Positions 8,300 through 16,162 of a stretch of DNA of 32,680 nt are shown here, one piece after another. Positions within the stretch are counted from its first letter, which is position 1. The number at the start of each line of letters is the position of its first letter. The translations under genes and the position numbers were made by a program. This DNA is from JBFEYJ01 sp041563315 (GTDB taxonomy: Bacteria > Pseudomonadota > Gammaproteobacteria > Thiohalomonadales > Thiohalomonadaceae), in contig JBFFNE010000027.1 in assembly GCA_041563315.1 (NCBI GenBank), forward strand, positions 1 to 32,680, read 5' to 3'. The notes beneath the pieces are model-generated. The model did no database searches. It had not been told where the DNA came from and was given only the letters and a program-made list of their open reading frames with translations.

Positions 8300-8560
8300 T
8301 TAGTCTTCGTGAACGCCAAACTGACGATCGAGCTTGCCCATCTTCCATGCGTAGAAGAAGATCAGCGCCACGAAGGTGTAAATCGAACCCTGCTGGGCAA
8401 ACCAGAAGCCCAGCGGATAACCGCCGATCATGATGGCGTTTAACGGTTCGACCAGAATGATGCCGAAGCCGTAGGAAACGACGAACCACACGATAAGGCA
8501 GATCGTCAGGAGGCGAAGATTCGCCTTCCAGTACTCTGCCGCGCTACCTGTCGGTTGCAT
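8300..8560 (-). CDS. DUF4212 protein, small membrane subunit of the sodium:solute symporter
   Basis: This 86-residue protein has two predicted transmembrane helices (about 17-36 and 55-72) joined by a short loop with PLGFWFAQQGS, which is the DUF4212 signature. Members are encoded directly before the large SSS subunit in many gammaproteobacteria and are presumed to assemble with it in the inner membrane. Their exact role (stability, gating or coupling) is unknown. GAGGAGAGG precedes the ATG. It is co-transcribed with the symporter (18-bp gap). A 163-bp gap separates it from the upstream DUF294 gene; I see no clear sigma-54 site there, so transcription may come from the upstream promoter or from an unrecognised local one. 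Confidence 0.92.
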   Translation of the reverse strand: MQPTGSAAEYWKANLRLLTICLIVWFVVSYGFGIILVEPLNAIMIGGYPLGFWFAQQGSIYTFVALIFFYAWKMGKLDRQFGVHED

Positions 8561-8723
8561 TGCACCTCTCCTCTTGTAATGAAAAATGTTTTTTTTTGGC
8601 TCTCTCCTGAATGCCAGCCCAACCCTCCATGGCCAGGTTTTACTTCAAACCGGATCTTGCTTAATCCCTGCAGGTGTGACTGATTGCGAGGTCCGGAATA
8701 TTGAAGACGTTGTGCCTGGATGA

Positions 8724-10610
8724 TCACAACTGATACTCCAGGGCAATCTTGTTTTGTAATTTTCGTCCTTGGCGAAAAGCCTCTTTGAGAATGCGCCGAT
8801 CCAGTTCGTTGAGCATGTCAGGATTGAGCCGGTTGCTTAAGGGGCGTCCCTCCTTGGCCTGCTGGCGATGGTTACGCATTCGTAGCAGCTGAATGAAATA
8901 ATAGGCTTCTAACCAGGCATCAACATCTCCCGGGCGCAATAAACTTTGTTCAGAGGCGGTTTTCAGGCGTTCCTCGGTGTTGGTTTCTTCAATTTGGTGC
9001 GCCAGGGCGATGATCCGGGCAGCATCGATAAAGGGGGTTAACCCCTGTAATTTGAGATCCAGCGTGTGGACTTCCTCACCGCTGGAGCTGAGTTTGAACT
9101 CACCGAACAAGCCTAGCGGAGGACGGAACTGCATCGCGTTGGCGGCCATCTGCCGGCGGAAGCGGCTGTTGCGTCCGGTCTGAGCCAGGAGCGTTTTCCG
9201 CAACGGCTCGATCTGGTCGGCATCGCCATAGAGCGCCCGAAAGTCAAAAAATATGCTGGATTTAAGTAGGTGCTCGGGGGTGCCTTGATCGATCCAACGC
9301 TCAAAGCGCTGACGCCATTCGTCCAGGCTCAAACAGCACTCGGGATTGCTCGCCATGATGTTGCCGGGGCAGAGCGGGAAGCCGCATTCGGCCAGTGCAT
9401 GATTGATTTTCCCGGCAAGCGGCAGCAGGCGCTGGCGAGTCTGTTCGGCGTTTTCGTTGTCTTGGGGCAGGAACAGGATGCCGTTATCCTGATCGGTTTT
9501 GAGGGTCTGTTCGCTGCGACCTTCGCTACCAAAGGCTAGCCAGAGGAAAGGCGGCACCGGCCCCTCGTAGGTTTTCAGGGTGAGGGTGATGACGCGGCGG
9601 GTGAGGTTGTCGTTGAGCGCGGCAATCAGGCGTGTTAATTGCGCGATCGAGGCACCCTGGGCCAGCATCTGTTCGACCAGTCGATGAATGTCCTGTCCCA
9701 GGGGAACCAGTTGTTCGATGCTCTCCGCACGGGAGATGGCCTGGCCAAGACTGGCGATCCCCACCCGTTGCAGTGCAAAGATATCCCGTTCGGAGATCAT
9801 TCCGAGCAGCCGTCCACGCTCGATCACGCAGACATGACCGAAGCCGTGACGTGCCATCAGCAGTGCAGCTTCGTGAGCCATGGCTTCTGCAGGCAGAGTG
9901 AGCGGATTGGGTGTCATGACCCGTGATACGGGGATACTTAAATCGAAGTGGCTCAGGGCAACGCGCTCGAGCAGATCATGCAAGGTGAAGATGCCAATCA
10001 CCCGTGCCTCAGCATCGGTAATGATCATGCTCCCCACGTGGGTATCCTGCATCGATTGCAGGGCCATCTTTAGTGGAGTATCGGGCGTGCAGGTAACCGA
10101 TGAGCGTTTAATCAGCTGCTTGACCAGAGTATTGAGCGAGGAGTCCTCGGCAATGCGGCTGGCGCTGCGTGCCTGCACACTGCGCAGGGCGTTGTCGAGA
10201 AGGTTGGCGAGGCGGCGGGTGCAAAAGTCGTGGAACGCCGCGCTTTTTTTGATTAATTGATCAAAATCCTCGCGCTTGAGTTCGAAGCAGAAGGTGTCCT
10301 CCACGGCGCGTGCGACGGTTTGCACCGGGCGGTGGGCGAGCAGGGCGCCAATGGGGAAGGCCTCGCCGGCAGTTAGTTCCCAGCCGTTGCCCTCACGTGC
10401 CTCGTCGGCCTCCCCGCGGATGCGCCCCTGCTTGATGATATACAAGGAGGTGGCCTGGCCGCTTTCCGGAGTGGTGACCACGCTGCCCTTGGCAAAAAAT
10501 ACCAGTACCAGACGCTTGGCCAGATACTCGAGGTGGGCCTCGGTCATCTGATCGAAGGGGGCATGCAGCTTGAGAAACTCTATTATCGGAGCAAGCGGAG
10601 TTGCGGCCAT
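8724..10610 (-). CDS. DUF294-family signalling protein: cNMP-like domain, two CBS domains, nucleotidyltransferase-like domain (first copy)
   Basis: This is the first gene of the acetate module and has 628 residues. It has the same four-part build as the protein at 4381-6246: a cNMP-like barrel (about 1-135), a CBS pair (about 165-285, with HVGSMIITDAEARVIGIFTL and GHVCVIERGRLLGMISERD), the DUF294 domain and a helical C-terminal domain. The nucleotidyltransferase motif GSEGRSEQTLKTDQDNGILF starts near residue 359. The paired Asp (DQD) and GS are kept, so activity is possible. The protein should be cytoplasmic. A sigma-54 promoter (10641-10656) and two dyads (10709-10745) lie just upstream, with AGGA seven bases before the ATG. 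Predicted role: an adenylate-sensing modifier of the symporter or acs; this is inference from family and context only. Confidence 0.9.
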   Translation of the reverse strand: MAATPLAPIIEFLKLHAPFDQMTEAHLEYLAKRLVLVFFAKGSVVTTPESGQATSLYIIKQGRIRGEADEAREGNGWELTAGEAFPIGALLAHRPVQTVARAVEDTFCFELKREDFDQLIKKSAAFHDFCTRRLANLLDNALRSVQARSASRIAEDSSLNTLVKQLIKRSSVTCTPDTPLKMALQSMQDTHVGSMIITDAEARVIGIFTLHDLLERVALSHFDLSIPVSRVMTPNPLTLPAEAMAHEAALLMARHGFGHVCVIERGRLLGMISERDIFALQRVGIASLGQAISRAESIEQLVPLGQDIHRLVEQMLAQGASIAQLTRLIAALNDNLTRRVITLTLKTYEGPVPPFLWLAFGSEGRSEQTLKTDQDNGILFLPQDNENAEQTRQRLLPLAGKINHALAECGFPLCPGNIMASNPECCLSLDEWRQRFERWIDQGTPEHLLKSSIFFDFRALYGDADQIEPLRKTLLAQTGRNSRFRRQMAANAMQFRPPLGLFGEFKLSSSGEEVHTLDLKLQGLTPFIDAARIIALAHQIEETNTEERLKTASEQSLLRPGDVDAWLEAYYFIQLLRMRNHRQQAKEGRPLSNRLNPDMLNELDRRILKEAFRQGRKLQNKIALEYQL

Positions 10611-10640
10611 GATCGTGTCCTACAAATTTCTACTTCTTAA

Positions 10641-10656
10641 AGCATGGCTCGTGCCA
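10641..10656 (-). promoter_or_regulatory. Sigma-54 (RpoN) promoter of the acetate module
   Basis: On the minus strand the sequence is TGGCACGAGCCATGCT. It matches the -24/-12 consensus TGGCACG-N4-TTGCW at every position but one (A for the first T of the -12 box), with the GG and GC at the correct spacing. The -12 element lies 31 bp before the ATG of the DUF294 gene, giving a leader of about 20 bases that includes the ribosome-binding site. An activator of the NtrC class is required for such promoters, and one is encoded at 16163-17494. Confidence 0.85.
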
Positions 10657-10708
10657 CCATTGAAATGTCTGATATTCAATAGCTTAGGTATACTGTAAGG
10701 TCTTTGGT

Positions 10709-10723
10709 GTTACGAAATGTAAC
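10709..10723. promoter_or_regulatory. Dyad operator 1, GTTAC-N5-GTAAC, promoter-proximal for the acetate module
   Basis: The sequence GTTACGAAATGTAAC is a perfect 5-bp inverted repeat with a 5-bp spacer. Its centre lies about 85 bp upstream of the expected start site of the sigma-54 promoter, the usual zone for activator binding. The identical architecture recurs at 10731-10745 and 20674-20688. Confidence 0.75.
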
Positions 10724-10730
10724 GACGCGT

Positions 10731-10745
10731 GTTACGATAGGTAAC
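10731..10745. promoter_or_regulatory. Dyad operator 2, TGTTAC-N5-GTAACA
   Basis: The sequence GTTACGATAGGTAAC with flanking T and A gives six-base arms (10730-10746). It is centred exactly 22 bp from operator 1, so both sites face the same side of the helix, as expected for cooperative binding of a dimeric or oligomeric activator. It also lies about 80 bp upstream of the expected start site of the divergent rhodanese gene. Confidence 0.75.
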
Positions 10746-10783
10746 AATGATAGACACGATATTGGGAATTTTTTGTATAGCAC

Positions 10784-10811
10784 TTGAAACATAAGAAAAT
10801 ACTAATATACT
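10784..10811 (+). promoter_or_regulatory. Sigma-70-type promoter of the rhodanese gene
   Basis: TTGAAA (10784-10789) and TATACT (10806-10811) are 16 bp apart and precede the rhodanese ATG by 40 bp. Each box differs from consensus at one or two positions. Confidence 0.55.
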
Positions 10812-10851
10812 AGTGTGCATAAACTAATTGTTGAGTAAAGGGGTCAGGTTC

Positions 10852-11187
10852 ATGTCCTTCACGAATGTAAAAGAGATCGATGCCAAGGAATTGGCAGCAT
10901 GGATGGAGGATAAGGCGAGGGACTTCCGTATCATTGATGTGCGCGAGCCGATGGAGATCGCACAGGGTTCGATCCCTGGTGCTGAACCCATGCCGATGTC
11001 GGTGTTAGGGAACCGTATTGGCGAAATCGGTCAGGACAAGGAAGTGGTGTTTATCTGTCGCAGTGGCGCCCGATCTGGGCAGGTTTGTACCTACCTGGCG
11101 CAAAACGGTTATGAGAATGTCTACAATCTGCGTGGCGGGGTCATGGGCTGGGCACAAAACGGCTTTGGTTTTGCCAAAGTGTCCTGA
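10852..11187 (+). CDS. Single-domain rhodanese (thiosulfate sulfurtransferase family)
   Basis: The 111-residue protein is one rhodanese domain: an IIDVREPMEIAQGSIPGA start, then the active-site loop CRSGARSGQV with the catalytic Cys, then a YENVYNLRGGVMGW end. It would carry sulfane sulfur as a Cys persulfide in the cytoplasm (no signal peptide), comparable in size to GlpE. The ATG at 10852 is chosen because the family alignment begins just after it and AAAGGGG lies upstream; a TTG at 10828 would add eight residues. It is divergent from the acetate module and shares the regulatory gap containing two dyads. The substrate is not known, but the gene fits a sulfur-metabolising host. A strong terminator follows. 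Confidence 0.9.
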   Translation: MSFTNVKEIDAKELAAWMEDKARDFRIIDVREPMEIAQGSIPGAEPMPMSVLGNRIGEIGQDKEVVFICRSGARSGQVCTYLAQNGYENVYNLRGGVMGWAQNGFGFAKVS

Positions 11188-11245
11188 GGCGCCGCAAGCA
11201 TCAGATTTAGTTACGTTGTGTTCCCTCTCCGGGAGCATGGCACAG

Positions 11246-11272
11246 AAGGCCGGGTGATCCCCGGCCTTTTTT
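11246..11272 (+). terminator. Rho-independent terminator after the rhodanese gene
   Basis: The stem AAGGCCGGG / CCCGGCCTT (11246-11254 and 11260-11268) with a five-base loop runs into six T. After it, 11273-11582 contains no convincing gene; I see only non-coding sequence leading to the GGDEF-EAL gene. Confidence 0.92.
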
Positions 11273-11582
11273 ATTGCCGCCAGTCCGATGCCGGTGAGCC
11301 TTGTTGTTGAATTCTTGCCCAACAATTGTACCCATTTATCTGCGTCGCTCGCTTTTGGTTTGTTGGCACTTGATGTCATCATTTTCTGTCACTTCCCTGC
11401 CAAAGCGGGCTCCTTCTTGCCTTGTCGGGCGGAGTCCTGTCTAATCATGGGATTGCGTGGTGTCTCTACCCTTAAGGCAGTATTTCTGCCACGCGGGAAA
11501 AAGGGAGTGACCCCATAGAGTTCACCAAAGTTGTGTCATAAAAAAGAAAAAGCCGTTGAACGGAACCGATAAATACCCTGCC

Positions 11583-14500
11583 ATGTATCGCAAGCAGACG
11601 CGGATGACCTTTCATCGCTCACTGCCAATTGCGGTATCCCAACTGTTGCTGGCATTGCTCCTGGCCTTCCAGCTGCGTGACCTGATCGAGACCAATCTGC
11701 TCCAGTCGTGGCTGGGAGCGATGCTCATACTGCAGTTGGTGTGGATCGGCATAATGTTCGCCCATTACCGTAGTGACAGTACACTCCGTGGCGCTCCTCG
11801 CTGGATGCTTCTCCACAGTTTGGTGACGGGGATTATCGGGCTGGCCTGGGGGCTCGGTGCGGGTGTACTGCTGTTTCCCCATGGCGATTCGCTGGCGCAG
11901 CTTCTAGTTGTTGTCATTCTCGCTGGTATCGGCGCCAGCAGCCTTATTATTCACACCTTCAGTCAGGGAAGCGGCGCGCTGTTTATCTGGTTGGTGTTGG
12001 CGCCCGTGGCTGTGAATATGTTGCTTGTCACACACCCCATTCATATCAGTATTGGTCTTTTGCTGCTGGGGTATGCCGTGGTGCTGAGCCAAGTACTGCA
12101 GCAGTTTCGTATTGCCACGCAGAGTGCACTCGGCCTCATTCAGGACAACACTGAACTACAGCGTCAGGCGGAAACCTACGAAGCCTATTTCAATCAATCG
12201 CAGCAGCTGGTGCAGCTGGGAAGCTGGGAGCTGGATCTCAACAGTGGTGTCCTGAAGTGGTCGGATGAGGCATTTGCTCTCTTTGGTATGGCGAGGCAGC
12301 CCCTGAGCAGACAGGCCGTGCTGAAAAACATCTACACGTCGGATCGGGAAAAGTATGTTCGCGCCGTCGAGGAGGCGGTGGCCAATACCGGCATGCTCAG
12401 TCGTGAGTTTCGTGTCAACCATCGCGATGGCAGTTTGCGAGTACTTCGCGATACCGCAGAGGTGCTCATCGACGAAATGGGACAGCCGGTACGCATGCTT
12501 GGTGTGATGGTTGATATTACCGAACAGGTTGCCGCCGAACACGAGTCTCGCAATGCCTATCGTGAGTTCAACCGTATTCTCACTCATATGCAGGATACCT
12601 ACTATCGTGCCGATCCGGCCGGGCGACTTAGTCAGGTATCCCGCTCCATGGAAAAATTGCTCGGTTATTATCCCGAGGAATGCGAAGGTATGCGGATTGC
12701 CGACTTCTATGCGGTGCCGCGTCATGGGCAGGCCTTTCTCACCGACATTCATAGCCATGGTGGCAGTTTACGTAACTACGAGATCCAGATGCGTCACAAA
12801 AATGGACGTCGTGTGTGGGTCTCGGTCAATGCGCAATTTATCACTGACGATAAGAGCAATAACATTGGTATCGAAGGGACGATACGCGATATCACCGAGT
12901 TGAGACAGGCACAGGAGGCGTTGCATCAGGAAAAGGAGCTGGCGCTAGTGACGTTGCAGTCGATAGGTGACGGGGTCGTTACCACTGACGACAACGGGAA
13001 GGTTCAGTACCTTAACCCTACGGCAGAGAAACTCCTCGGGACCAGTGTCGAAGCGGCCAATGGCTCCCACTATCGGGATGTGCTTAAACTGGTGGATGAG
13101 GCGACTGGGGAGTCGTTGCAGGATCTTGTCCATCTCTGTTTGTCACTTGATAATGGCACAGCATACTCTGATGAGGGGCTGTTACTACAAAGCGACGGCA
13201 CCCGTTTCCACCTTAAGGTGACTGCTGCGCCGATGCGTGATCATTACGGTCATGTCGTTGGCGTCGTTTTGGTGTTGCATGATATTACCGAGGTAATGGG
13301 CATGGCGCGTCAGCTCAGTTACCAGGCCACCCATGACATGCTCACCGGACTGTACAACCGTCGGGTTTTCGAGCAGCGGGTGGAGGAGGCGATCCGTTCG
13401 GCCCACGACAGCAATGATTGTCACGCTGTACTCTACCTTGACCTGGATCAGTTCAAGGTCGTCAATGATACCTGTGGCCATAATGCAGGCGATGAGCTGC
13501 TGCAACAGGTCTCCAGTTTGATGCAGGGAAGTGTGCGCGAATCCGATGTGTTGGCGCGTCTTGGCGGGGACGAATTTGGCGTATTGCTCGAACATTGTCC
13601 GCTGGATAAGGCGGAGAACATCGCCGACACGATCCGCCGTTCGATTCGTGATTTTCGCTTTGCCTGGGACGATAAGGCTTTTGAGATCGGCGTTTCCATC
13701 GGGGTAGTACCGATCGTCGCTGATACCGGCAATCTGGCCTATGTCCTGGCCGCCGCCGATGCCGCCTGCTATGTGGCAAAGGACAGCGGTCGTAACCGCC
13801 TGCATGTTTATCAGCCGGATGACGATGCCGTAGTGCAACGCCATGGTGAGATGCAGTGGGTTCACCGTCTCTCATCGGCTTTTGACACTGACAGCTTCCA
13901 GCTCTTTGCCCAGCCCATCGCACATGTCAAAGGCGATCACGTCATCTCGCATTATGAAGTGTTGGTGCGCATGCTTGATGATAGCGGGCGCATCATTCCC
14001 CCTGGCGCCTTCATACCTGCTGCCGAGCGCTACAATTTGATGCCGATGATTGATCGCTGGGTCATACGCAAGACGCTTGAAATGCTGCGTGAAGCCCAAG
14101 GTGATTTGGCGTTCCCCCCCGTTGAATGCGCCATTAATCTCTCCGGCCAGTCCTTTACCGACGATCATTTCCTCGAATATGTGGTCGATCTGTTCGACGA
14201 GACCGGCATCCCCTGTGAAAGTATCTCCTTCGAGGTTACTGAAACCGCCGCCGTGGCGAACCTCTCGCGTGCCACACGTTTTATCAGCGTCCTGCGTGGT
14301 ATGGGGTGCAGCTTCGCTCTTGATGATTTCGGTGCCGGTCTCAGCTCTTTCGGTTATCTAAAAAACCTTCCGGTCGATTATCTCAAGATAGACGGAGGCT
14401 TTGTCCGTGACATGGTGCATGACGAGGTAGACCGTGCCATGGTCGAATCGATTAATCAGATTGGCCACATTATGGGATTGAAGACCATTGGTGAATATGC

Positions 14501-14645
14501 CGAAGACGAGCGTGTTCTGTTGGCGCTGGAACGCGCTGGTGTGGACTTCGCCCAGGGCCATGCGATTTCCCCGCCACAACCTTTCAGTGAGGTGCTGGAA
14601 AACGAAACCCGTCAGCTGCGCCAGGCGATTTCATCTGGAGCTTGA
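11583..14645 (+). CDS. Membrane-bound PAS-PAS-PAS-GGDEF-EAL protein (cyclic di-GMP synthesis/breakdown)
   Basis: The ~1020 residues comprise an N-terminal membrane region with about six helices (about 10-170) and three PAS domains (about 195-320, 325-445, 455-575; two end in the DITE motif typical of PAS-PAC). A GGDEF domain (RLGGDEF at about 659-665) and an EAL domain (from about 770) follow. The GGDEF signature is intact, so diguanylate cyclase activity is likely. In the EAL domain the signature reads EVLVR, but Glu792, NLSGQSF, the DDFGAG pair, KIDGGFV and the C-terminal AQGHAI Gln are kept, so phosphodiesterase activity is also possible. The start is uncertain: ATG at 11583 is taken, TTG at 11556 or ATG at 11604 are alternatives, and none has a strong ribosome site. 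The signal sensed is unknown. Confidence 0.93.
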   Translation: MYRKQTRMTFHRSLPIAVSQLLLALLLAFQLRDLIETNLLQSWLGAMLILQLVWIGIMFAHYRSDSTLRGAPRWMLLHSLVTGIIGLAWGLGAGVLLFPHGDSLAQLLVVVILAGIGASSLIIHTFSQGSGALFIWLVLAPVAVNMLLVTHPIHISIGLLLLGYAVVLSQVLQQFRIATQSALGLIQDNTELQRQAETYEAYFNQSQQLVQLGSWELDLNSGVLKWSDEAFALFGMARQPLSRQAVLKNIYTSDREKYVRAVEEAVANTGMLSREFRVNHRDGSLRVLRDTAEVLIDEMGQPVRMLGVMVDITEQVAAEHESRNAYREFNRILTHMQDTYYRADPAGRLSQVSRSMEKLLGYYPEECEGMRIADFYAVPRHGQAFLTDIHSHGGSLRNYEIQMRHKNGRRVWVSVNAQFITDDKSNNIGIEGTIRDITELRQAQEALHQEKELALVTLQSIGDGVVTTDDNGKVQYLNPTAEKLLGTSVEAANGSHYRDVLKLVDEATGESLQDLVHLCLSLDNGTAYSDEGLLLQSDGTRFHLKVTAAPMRDHYGHVVGVVLVLHDITEVMGMARQLSYQATHDMLTGLYNRRVFEQRVEEAIRSAHDSNDCHAVLYLDLDQFKVVNDTCGHNAGDELLQQVSSLMQGSVRESDVLARLGGDEFGVLLEHCPLDKAENIADTIRRSIRDFRFAWDDKAFEIGVSIGVVPIVADTGNLAYVLAAADAACYVAKDSGRNRLHVYQPDDDAVVQRHGEMQWVHRLSSAFDTDSFQLFAQPIAHVKGDHVISHYEVLVRMLDDSGRIIPPGAFIPAAERYNLMPMIDRWVIRKTLEMLREAQGDLAFPPVECAINLSGQSFTDDHFLEYVVDLFDETGIPCESISFEVTETAAVANLSRATRFISVLRGMGCSFALDDFGAGLSSFGYLKNLPVDYLKIDGGFVRDMVHDEVDRAMVESINQIGHIMGLKTIGEYAEDERVLLALERAGVDFAQGHAISPPQPFSEVLENETRQLRQAISSGA

Positions 14646-14667
14646 ACGCCAGCACGTGCGTGTCTTT

Positions 14668-15036
14668 ATGAAGTGTACTGCAATATTCCAGGCTATATAT
14701 GTCGTCGCCTTTTTCGTCTTTGTTGTGGCGTCGGCTGTTGCTGGAAAGTTACCGGTGGCGCTGCCTTATTTTTACCTTACCGCGAGTTGTTTTGCCTTTG
14801 TTGCCTACGCTGTGGATAAATCAGCCGCAAAAAATGGTCGCTGGCGAATCCGGGAGAGTACCTTGCACTTTTTTGCGCTGGCGGGTGGGTGGCCAGGTGC
14901 TTTCGTCGCACAAAGGCTGCTTCGTCACAAATCCAGGAAGATGCCGTTTCAAATCCTGTTTTGGGCGACAGTGGCTCTTAACTCCGCTGCATTTGGCTGG
15001 TTTGTTTGGGGCTTCAGTGGCGAGCGGCCTTTTTGA
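14668..15036 (+). CDS. DUF1294 membrane protein
   Basis: The 122-residue product has three to four predicted helices and the DUF1294 core. That core is AYAVDKSAAKNGRWRIRES followed by LHFFALAGGWPGAFVAQRLL and RHKSRKMPFQ. Family members often carry a cold-shock domain in front; this one does not. Function is unknown beyond inner-membrane location. The ATG at 14668 is chosen because the first helix begins right after it; a GTG at 14656 is possible. It begins 22 bp after the GGDEF-EAL stop, so it may be co-transcribed with it. Confidence 0.85.
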   Translation: MKCTAIFQAIYVVAFFVFVVASAVAGKLPVALPYFYLTASCFAFVAYAVDKSAAKNGRWRIRESTLHFFALAGGWPGAFVAQRLLRHKSRKMPFQILFWATVALNSAAFGWFVWGFSGERPF

Positions 15037-15081
15037 GTCTCGGGTGCGCTTTATGTATCAATACAGGACTGGGGATTACCG

Positions 15082-15444
15082 ATGATTAGTCGCTGGATAG
15101 TGGGTGTCGTTCTGCTTTTCGGGATATTGTTAATGCTGTTGCCAGATACTGATGAGAAGTCGCTCGCCAAAATCGCCTCAGCATCGATGTTGATGTGTTC
15201 GTCGCATTTACGCGAACAGGTGGCGTTACAGGTACTCAGTGACGAGACTGTTAGTGTGGAGTTCAAGAACCCGTGTCCGGATCTGATCGCTACGGTGGAG
15301 GTGGAGGAATCGGGTGGCATGGTAATAACAGGCAACACGCACCCGTTGATGATACGGTTAATTCCGGTCGTCGAGGAGGGCAAGGTTCGCTGGAGTTGTC
15401 GGGGTGAACCCGCCGCCATGGTGACGAACTTATGCAAAGAGTGA
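15082..15444 (+). CDS. Membrane-anchored protein with a pilin-like C-terminal disulfide region
   Basis: The 120-residue product opens with one hydrophobic segment (about 5-20), then a soluble part. The last third, LIPVVEEGKVRWSCRG followed 11 residues later by the final Cys (NLCKE), resembles the end of type IV pilins. There a W-x-C strand and a C-terminal Cys close the disulfide loop. However, the N-terminus lacks the prepilin leader with G-F-x-L-x-E, so it would not be cut by PilD nor assembled as a normal pilin. The likely location is the periplasmic face of the inner membrane. I do not recognise a named family. It probably formed an operon with the DUF1499 gene before the element at 15491-15673 inserted. 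Confidence 0.7.
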   Translation: MISRWIVGVVLLFGILLMLLPDTDEKSLAKIASASMLMCSSHLREQVALQVLSDETVSVEFKNPCPDLIATVEVEESGGMVITGNTHPLMIRLIPVVEEGKVRWSCRGEPAAMVTNLCKE

Positions 15445-15482
15445 TTAACCGCGCTGACATGTGCCTGACAGCACCCGTTGGC

Positions 15483-15490
15483 TAACAGCA
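15483..15490. repeat. Target-site duplication TAACAGCA, left copy
   Basis: TAACAGCA occurs immediately left of the element at 15491 and again immediately right of it at 15674-15681. A perfect 8-bp direct repeat abutting both terminal inverted repeats is the expected scar of transposition. Confidence 0.75.
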
Positions 15491-15673
15491 GTAACTACTC
15501 GCCTCCACCTGACAATGCTCTTACCGCAAAGGCGAAAAAAGAAGTGGCAGGTAGCCAGGGAGCGTGGAGCATGGCGCTTTTGGCAAGTGGCACTGTGGTG
15601 TTGAGGTTCGGGGCTCCTTCCTGATGGGGCAACCTGGCCAACTCGGCACTCGCATAAGGTGGCGAGTAGTTAT
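15491..15673 (+). mobile_element. 183-bp MITE-like element, copy 1, with terminal inverted repeats
   Basis: The ends are GTAACTACTCGCC (15491-15503) and, inverted, ATAACTACTCGCC (from 15673 back to 15661): 12 of 13 positions match. Perfect 8-bp direct repeats flank it. The interior has no ORF of note. A second, diverged copy in opposite orientation lies at 20921-21100. Ends starting GTAA and 8-bp duplications are features of the IS66 family, so this may be a non-autonomous IS66 derivative; that link is inference. Confidence 0.8.
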
Positions 15674-15688
15674 TAACAGCAAAACAAA

Positions 15689-16150
15689 ATGAAAATCATG
15701 TTATCAATCATCGCCTCTCTCGTTGTTTTGTTCTTTCTCGCCGGAGCTGTCCTGTCCTTGATGTCCCGTGGGGGGGCGCCGGCAGGTTTGCTGGACGGGC
15801 AGTTGCATCCCTGCCCGGAAACACCCAACTGCGTCTGTAGCGAATTCCCGCGGGAAGTGGCGTTTATCGCGCCGCTGATGTTCGAGGGGGATGTGAGGGC
15901 GGCGTGGTCGCGGGCACAACGGGTTGTGCTAGAGATGGGGGGGGAGATCTCTCGGCTGGATGATGATTATCTCGCGGCAACGTTTCAGACGGCGCTGTTT
16001 CGCTTTGTGGATGATGTCGAGTTGCGCCGGGACAGTGAGGCCGGGCTGATACACATCCGTTCGGCTTCACGAGTCGGGCGTTCGGATTTGGCGGCAAACC
16101 GGAAACGGGTAGAGGCTTTTCGCCGCCGTTTCAACGAGTCGGGATCTTAA
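15689..16150 (+). CDS. DUF1499 family protein
   Basis: The 153-residue product has an N-terminal hydrophobic anchor or signal segment (about 4-25), then the DUF1499 core. It shows LHPCPETPNCVCSE (the PNCV-C/S signature) near residue 40, ALFRFVDDVELRRD near 105-118, and the strongly conserved end IHIRSASRVGRSDLAANRKRVE. It is probably membrane-anchored or periplasmic; the biochemical function is unknown. No Shine-Dalgarno is visible before the ATG. The MITE's right target duplication ends only seven bases upstream, so the insertion has separated the gene from its former upstream neighbour. Confidence 0.88.
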   Translation: MKIMLSIIASLVVLFFLAGAVLSLMSRGGAPAGLLDGQLHPCPETPNCVCSEFPREVAFIAPLMFEGDVRAAWSRAQRVVLEMGGEISRLDDDYLAATFQTALFRFVDDVELRRDSEAGLIHIRSASRVGRSDLAANRKRVEAFRRRFNESGS

Positions 16151-16162
16151 TCAGGCGGGCGC

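Noticed and set aside
10753..10768. TGGGAATTTTTTGTAT as a sigma-54 promoter for the rhodanese gene
   Set aside because: The -12 element lacks the GC at the required spacing (G is one base early and C is absent); a sigma-70-type promoter downstream fits better.
11288..11518. 76-codon open frame between the rhodanese and GGDEF-EAL genes
   Set aside because: No ribosome site, no recognisable protein features, and it begins just after a terminator.
13951..13965. Degenerate EAL signature (EVLVR) as sign of an inactive phosphodiesterase
   Set aside because: The catalytic Glu and the downstream Asn, Asp pair, Lys and Gln motifs are kept, so inactivity cannot be claimed.
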